Shown one piece after another: positions 60,878-64,000 of a DNA stretch of 64,000 nucleotides. The position numbers and the translations under genes are program-made. Under the pieces are notes generated by a model, which was not told the origin of the DNA, did no database searches, and saw nothing but the letters and a program-made list of their open reading frames with translations. The stretch's first letter is position 1. The number at the start of each line of letters is the position of its first letter. The stretch is from NCBI GenBank assembly GCA_910587075.1, contig CAJUKE010000001.1, forward strand, positions 210,607 through 274,606, given 5' to 3'. Origin of the DNA: an uncultured Muribaculaceae bacterium. Its GTDB lineage: Bacteria; Bacteroidota; Bacteroidia; Bacteroidales; Muribaculaceae.

Positions 60878-62107
60878 ATGGAAACAATCAAGACACCTTT
60901 CGCCCGACCGCTATATGTGATGGCCAAACCGGCCAGCTCCCGCTGCAACCTCGCTTGCGAATACTGCTACTACCTTGAAAAAAACAAGCTCTACCGCGAC
61001 AAGGACCCCGAGCGCCGCTTCACGATGGACGACGATATGCTGGAGCTTTTTATAAAGGAGTACATCGCCGCCCAGACGATGCCCGAAGTGCTCTTCACCT
61101 GGCACGGGGGGGAGACGCTCATGCGCCCGCTGTCGTTCTACAAGAAAGCCATGGAGCTGCAGCGGAAATACGCCGCCGGGCATCTGATCGACAACTGCAT
61201 CCAGACCAACGGCACGCTGCTGACCGACGACTGGTGCCGCTTCTTCAAGGAGAACAACTGGCTGGTGGGGGTGTCAATCGACGGCCCCAGGGAGTTTCAC
61301 GACGAATACCGCCGCGACAAGGCCGGAGGCCCGTCGTTCCGAAAAGTAATGAAGGGCATCGAGCTCCTCAACAAGCACGGGGTGGAATGGAACGCGCTGG
61401 CCGTGGTCAACGACTATAACGCCGACTACCCGCTCGACTTCTACCACTTCTTCAAGGAGATCGGATGCCGCTACATTCAGTTCACCCCGATAGTGGAGCG
61501 CATCGCCCCCAAGAAGGACGGGCGCTACCTGGCGTGCCCCGCCGACGACGAGGAGATCCCCCTGGCCGACTTCTCGGTGACACCCGAGCAGTGGGGCAAC
61601 TTCCTCTGCGCCATTTTCGACGAATGGGTGCGCGAGGACGTCGGGCGGTACTTCATACAGATATTCGACGCCACCCTCGCCAACTGGGTCGGGGAGCAGC
61701 CCGGCCTCTGCACCATGGCCCCCACCTGCGGCCACGCCGGGGTCATGGAATACAACGGCGACGTTTACAGCTGCGACCACTTCGTATTCCCCGAGTACCT
61801 TTTGGGGAATATACGCGAGAAGAACTTCGTCGAGATGATGTACAGCGAGCGGCAGCTCCGCTTCGGCACCGACAAGCGCGACAAGCTTCCCGGCCAGTGC
61901 CGCGAATGCCGCTGGCTCTTCGCCTGCAACGGCGAGTGCCCCAAGAACCGCTTCGCGCGCACCGCCAGCGGCGAGCCCGGCCTCAACTACCTCTGCGCCG
62001 GCTACAAGAAATTCTTCGCCCACGCCGCCCCCTACATGGAATATATGAAACAGGAGCTCGCCGCCCAGCGTCCCCCCGCCAACGTCATGCGCTGGATCCA
62101 GGAGTAA
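60878..62107 (+). CDS. Anaerobic sulfatase-maturating enzyme-like radical SAM protein
   Basis: A protein of 409 residues. I chose the ATG at 60878, which follows the promoter. The radical SAM cluster motif is SRCNLACEYCYYLEK (C23, C27, C30). Other family segments: VLFTWHGGETLMRPLSFY, IQTNGTLLTDDWCRFFKEN, VGVSIDGPREFHDEYRRD. The C-terminal SPASM region has cysteines for two more clusters (PTCGHAGVMEYNGDVYSCDH and CRECRWLFACNGECPKNRF). Such enzymes convert a Cys or Ser of sulfatases to formylglycine. No sulfatase gene is present in the window, so the target is elsewhere. It is divergent from the PL11 gene. Confidence 0.88.
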   Translation: METIKTPFARPLYVMAKPASSRCNLACEYCYYLEKNKLYRDKDPERRFTMDDDMLELFIKEYIAAQTMPEVLFTWHGGETLMRPLSFYKKAMELQRKYAAGHLIDNCIQTNGTLLTDDWCRFFKENNWLVGVSIDGPREFHDEYRRDKAGGPSFRKVMKGIELLNKHGVEWNALAVVNDYNADYPLDFYHFFKEIGCRYIQFTPIVERIAPKKDGRYLACPADDEEIPLADFSVTPEQWGNFLCAIFDEWVREDVGRYFIQIFDATLANWVGEQPGLCTMAPTCGHAGVMEYNGDVYSCDHFVFPEYLLGNIREKNFVEMMYSERQLRFGTDKRDKLPGQCRECRWLFACNGECPKNRFARTASGEPGLNYLCAGYKKFFAHAAPYMEYMKQELAAQRPPANVMRWIQE

Positions 62108-62129
62108 CCGACCCGCCACACCAAGCCAT

Positions 62130-62480
62130 ATGGATATAGAACAAGTTCGCGGCCATTGCCTGTCAAAGCCATACGCCACCGAAGATATGCCCTTCGGCCC
62201 TGAATACGTCGTGTTTCGCGTCGGCGACAAAATTTTCTGCTGCCTTGCCCTCGTGCTCGGCAACGTGGTCCAGTTGAAATGGAATCCCGACGAATTCGAC
62301 GCCGTGATCGACGGCTACCCCTACGTCCGCCAAGCCTGGCACTGGCACAAACGCCATATGATCCAGTTCGACCTCGCCGAAGCCCCCATCCCCGACGACG
62401 TGGCCAAGGAATTGATTGACCGGGCATACGCCTACGTCCGCGACCGCCTCCCCAGGAAGGTCCGAGCTCAGCTCCGTTAG
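62130..62480 (+). CDS. MmcQ/YjbR-family protein
   Basis: A protein of 116 residues, the normal family length. It starts MDIEQVRGHCLSKPYATEDM and has PFGPEYVVFRVGDKIFCCLA and LVLGNVVQLKWNPDEFDAVI, the central strands of the YjbR fold, then PYVRQAWHWHKRHMIQFDLA and a final helix DVAKELIDRAYAYVRDRLP. The fold is like that of some DNA-binding proteins, but the function of the family is unclear. It lies 22 bp after the radical SAM gene, so the two are probably cotranscribed. Confidence 0.88.
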   Translation: MDIEQVRGHCLSKPYATEDMPFGPEYVVFRVGDKIFCCLALVLGNVVQLKWNPDEFDAVIDGYPYVRQAWHWHKRHMIQFDLAEAPIPDDVAKELIDRAYAYVRDRLPRKVRAQLR

Positions 62481-62611
62481 CGCCACATCCCCCGTACCCG
62501 CTGCCCCACCGCCCCCACCCCTCTTCTTCCCACTTCATCTCCACTCATCGACACCCTGCGCACAGCAGCCTAAAAAGCCATCACAAACCGCCCCTGGAAG
62601 ACCTCGGAAGA

Positions 62612-62628
62612 TTGTAATACTAATACAA
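62612..62628. promoter_or_regulatory. Palindrome upstream of the methyltransferase region
   Basis: TTGTAATACTAATACAA, a 17-bp palindrome with one mismatched pair, 37 bp before the -7 element. It sits where an activator or a restriction-modification controller protein could bind; no controller gene is seen. Confidence 0.35.
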
Positions 62629-62665
62629 CCCCCGTCGCCATTGCCAAAGTCTCGAATTTATTTGC

Positions 62666-62673
62666 TAACTTTG
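62666..62673 (+). promoter_or_regulatory. -7 promoter element before the methyltransferase region
   Basis: TAACTTTG, a full match to TAnnTTTG, with a TTG 22 bp upstream (62641-62643). Transcription from here would cover the short frames and then the methyltransferase gene. Confidence 0.5.
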
Positions 62674-62694
62674 CAATCTATAAACGCGCAAGCT

Positions 62695-62862
62695 ATGACG
62701 ATAGACTCAATCGTCCGAAAGTCGCTTCGCACAGACAAAGAAATAACGCAAGGACTTCTTATTTTCAGCAGATTATAAAATCAGCTTATGGCCATTAAAA
62801 AAAGGCTTCGCTATCTGTTTACAAGGACGTTTCCTGATGGTTTGGCGAGTCTTTTAAAATGA
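62695..62862 (+). pseudogene. Possible remnant gene
   Basis: Two short open stretches in the same frame: 62695-62778 (MTIDSIVRKSLRTDKEITQG, then LLIFSRL and stop) and 62788-62862 (MAIKKRLRYLFTRTFPDGLA, then SLLK and stop). They follow a good promoter and read like protein, but are interrupted by a stop. This may be the broken start of a gene displaced when the methyltransferase arrived, or just a leader. Homology was not recognised. Confidence 0.25.
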
Positions 62863-62926
62863 CAACATGATCTGAAACCGAATATTAAAGGACTTGCTCT
62901 TTCGAAACTCATAACGTAACTTCAAA

Positions 62927-64000
62927 ATGGCAAAAGATAGATTGACCTTTACGCTGATGGATATGGGCTACAAGAAAGCCGGTCCGGTTCAAATATTCGA
63001 CGAGCGTACCTGCTACGATAACGGCGAGGTAATTCCGTTCCCAGTTCAATTGGCTATTGTTACACACGCACTTATGCTTAAAGATAGAAAGCATGGCGAA
63101 ATTTATCAATCCAAGGCCGACAGCCTTATTGATGCGTGGACTAACTCAACTTTACCGAGCAAGGTCAATATCGACTGCTCAATCGCTTGTGAGCCGCTGA
63201 GTCCTTTTCAACGGTTGTTATTCGAAGATTTGAACGAAGTGCCTTTCCCCGGCCCTAAGAATCCCAAATTTACTTTCATTGACCTCTTTGCCGGTATCGG
63301 AGGCTTCCGTATGGCATTTCAAAATCTCGGAGGTCAATGTGTGTTCTCTTCCGAATGGGATGCGCAGGCACAAAAAACTTACTTCGCAAACTATGGAGAA
63401 GTTCCGTTTGGTGATATTACCTCTGAACAGACTAAGCAATATATCCCTGACAACTTCGACATTTTATGCGCCGGTTTCCCCTGCCAAGCATTTTCGCTTG
63501 CCGGCAAGCGACTTGGCTTCGAGGAAACCCGTGGTACCCTGTTCTTCGATGTGGCAGAAATCCTTCGTCGCAAGCAGCCAAAGGCTTTCTTCCTTGAAAA
63601 CGTAAAAGGCCTTGCCATTCACGATAAAGGCAAGACATTGAAAACCATCTTGAACACCCTTGATGAAATCGGCTATGTCGTTCCTGACCCCCAGATAGTA
63701 AATGCTATGTATTTCGGGGTTCCGCAGCACCGCGAACGCATTTATATAGTTGGTTTCCGTAAGGACCTCGGCATCAAAAAAGAGGACTTCCAATATCCCG
63801 AACAAAAAGAAGTGACTCGTCACTTCATCGACGTTCGCGAGAAAGACCCCGTGCCGTCTAAATATTATTTATCAACAACATACGTTGACACTCTCGTACG
63901 TCACAAGGCTCGCCATGAAAGCAAGGGTAACGGCTTCGGCTATGCGATTGTCGGAGACAACGAAGTCGCCAACGCGATCGTTGTCGGTGGTATGGGGCGA
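62927..64000 (+). CDS. DNA (cytosine-5-)-methyltransferase, 3' end outside the window
   Basis: 358 residues are visible, from the ATG at 62927 to the right edge. C5-methyltransferase motifs: motif I FTFIDLFAGIGGFRMAFQNL (SAM binding), motif IV GFPCQAFSLAGKRLGFE with catalytic C186, motif VI FFLENVKGLAIHDKG and motif VIII PQHRERIYIVGFRKD. About 110 residues precede motif I (from MAKDRLTFTLMDMGYKKAGP), much longer than in HhaI-type enzymes, and are not recognised. The target-recognition region begins after about residue 290. The gene is AT-richer than its neighbours, pointing to transfer. A restriction enzyme gene would be expected past the edge. Confidence 0.92.
   Translation, partial: MAKDRLTFTLMDMGYKKAGPVQIFDERTCYDNGEVIPFPVQLAIVTHALMLKDRKHGEIYQSKADSLIDAWTNSTLPSKVNIDCSIACEPLSPFQRLLFEDLNEVPFPGPKNPKFTFIDLFAGIGGFRMAFQNLGGQCVFSSEWDAQAQKTYFANYGEVPFGDITSEQTKQYIPDNFDILCAGFPCQAFSLAGKRLGFEETRGTLFFDVAEILRRKQPKAFFLENVKGLAIHDKGKTLKTILNTLDEIGYVVPDPQIVNAMYFGVPQHRERIYIVGFRKDLGIKKEDFQYPEQKEVTRHFIDVREKDPVPSKYYLSTTYVDTLVRHKARHESKGNGFGYAIVGDNEVANAIVVGGMGR

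Larger units (their letters stand above)
62481..62926 (+). other. Intergenic region before the methyltransferase
   Basis: 446 bp. The first 130 bp are C-rich and resemble the neighbouring chromosome; from about 62,600 the DNA becomes AT-rich. It holds an imperfect palindrome (62612-62628), a promoter -7 element (62666-62673) and two short in-frame open stretches (62695-62862) that may be a decayed gene. Confidence 0.6.

Noticed and set aside
1..64000. tRNA, rRNA, prophage, transposase or integrase genes
   Set aside because: Searched by eye in the intergenic gaps and coding products; no cloverleaf, rRNA segment, DDE transposase or tyrosine recombinase pattern was seen.

Overview
This 64-kb window is chromosomal DNA from a GC-rich member of the Bacteroidota, most likely a gut Bacteroidales organism. 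A Muribaculaceae- or Rikenellaceae-like genome would fit, but the family cannot be settled by eye. The assignment rests on SusC/SusD transport, a hybrid two-component sensor of the Bacteroides type, C-terminal type IX secretion (T9SS) sorting domains, a six-subunit Na+-NQR, two ExbD genes beside one TonB, and promoters with the Bacteroidota -7 element TAnnTTTG. No rRNA, tRNA, CRISPR array, transposase or prophage was found.

Layout. 1-2.0 kb (minus): three small secreted proteins, one cut by the window edge, then a GH16 endo-glucanase. 2.2-18.9 kb: a polysaccharide utilisation locus (PUL) made of a divergent hybrid two-component regulator and a six-gene operon susC-susD-FAD oxidoreductase-GH3-SGNH-like/T9SS protein-FAD oxidoreductase. 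GH16 plus GH3 suggests a beta-glucan or other beta-glucoside. The two FAD enzymes suggest an oxidative step. 19-31.7 kb: housekeeping genes and transporters (endonuclease IV, an MFS sugar transporter with a large periplasmic insert, a lipoprotein, aroE, a YeiH-family protein, comEC, a short folK-like gene, tex, a metallophosphoesterase, an acyltransferase). 31.8-42.1 kb (minus): a NhaD-type Na+/H+ antiporter, murA, murB and nqrABCDEF, joining sodium bioenergetics with peptidoglycan precursor synthesis.

42.4-51.5 kb (plus): a large secreted modular protein, an exbB-exbD-exbD-tonB energising operon behind a long structured leader, and a BspA-like leucine-rich-repeat protein. 51.7-56.7 kb: ispD, recG, ndk and an M23/LysM peptidase. 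56.7-62.5 kb: an inositol-monophosphatase family enzyme, a large secreted PL11-type rhamnogalacturonan lyase, a divergent anaerobic sulfatase-maturase-like radical SAM protein and an MmcQ/YjbR protein. From about 62.6 kb the DNA becomes visibly AT-richer and holds a cytosine-C5 methyltransferase gene that runs off the end, probably the edge of an acquired restriction-modification island.

How the parts connect: the TonB/ExbB/ExbD operon would energise SusC-type transporters such as the one in the PUL. Na+-NQR and NhaD share the sodium gradient. Five proteins carry C-terminal sorting domains and are probably exported or surface-anchored by a T9SS encoded elsewhere.
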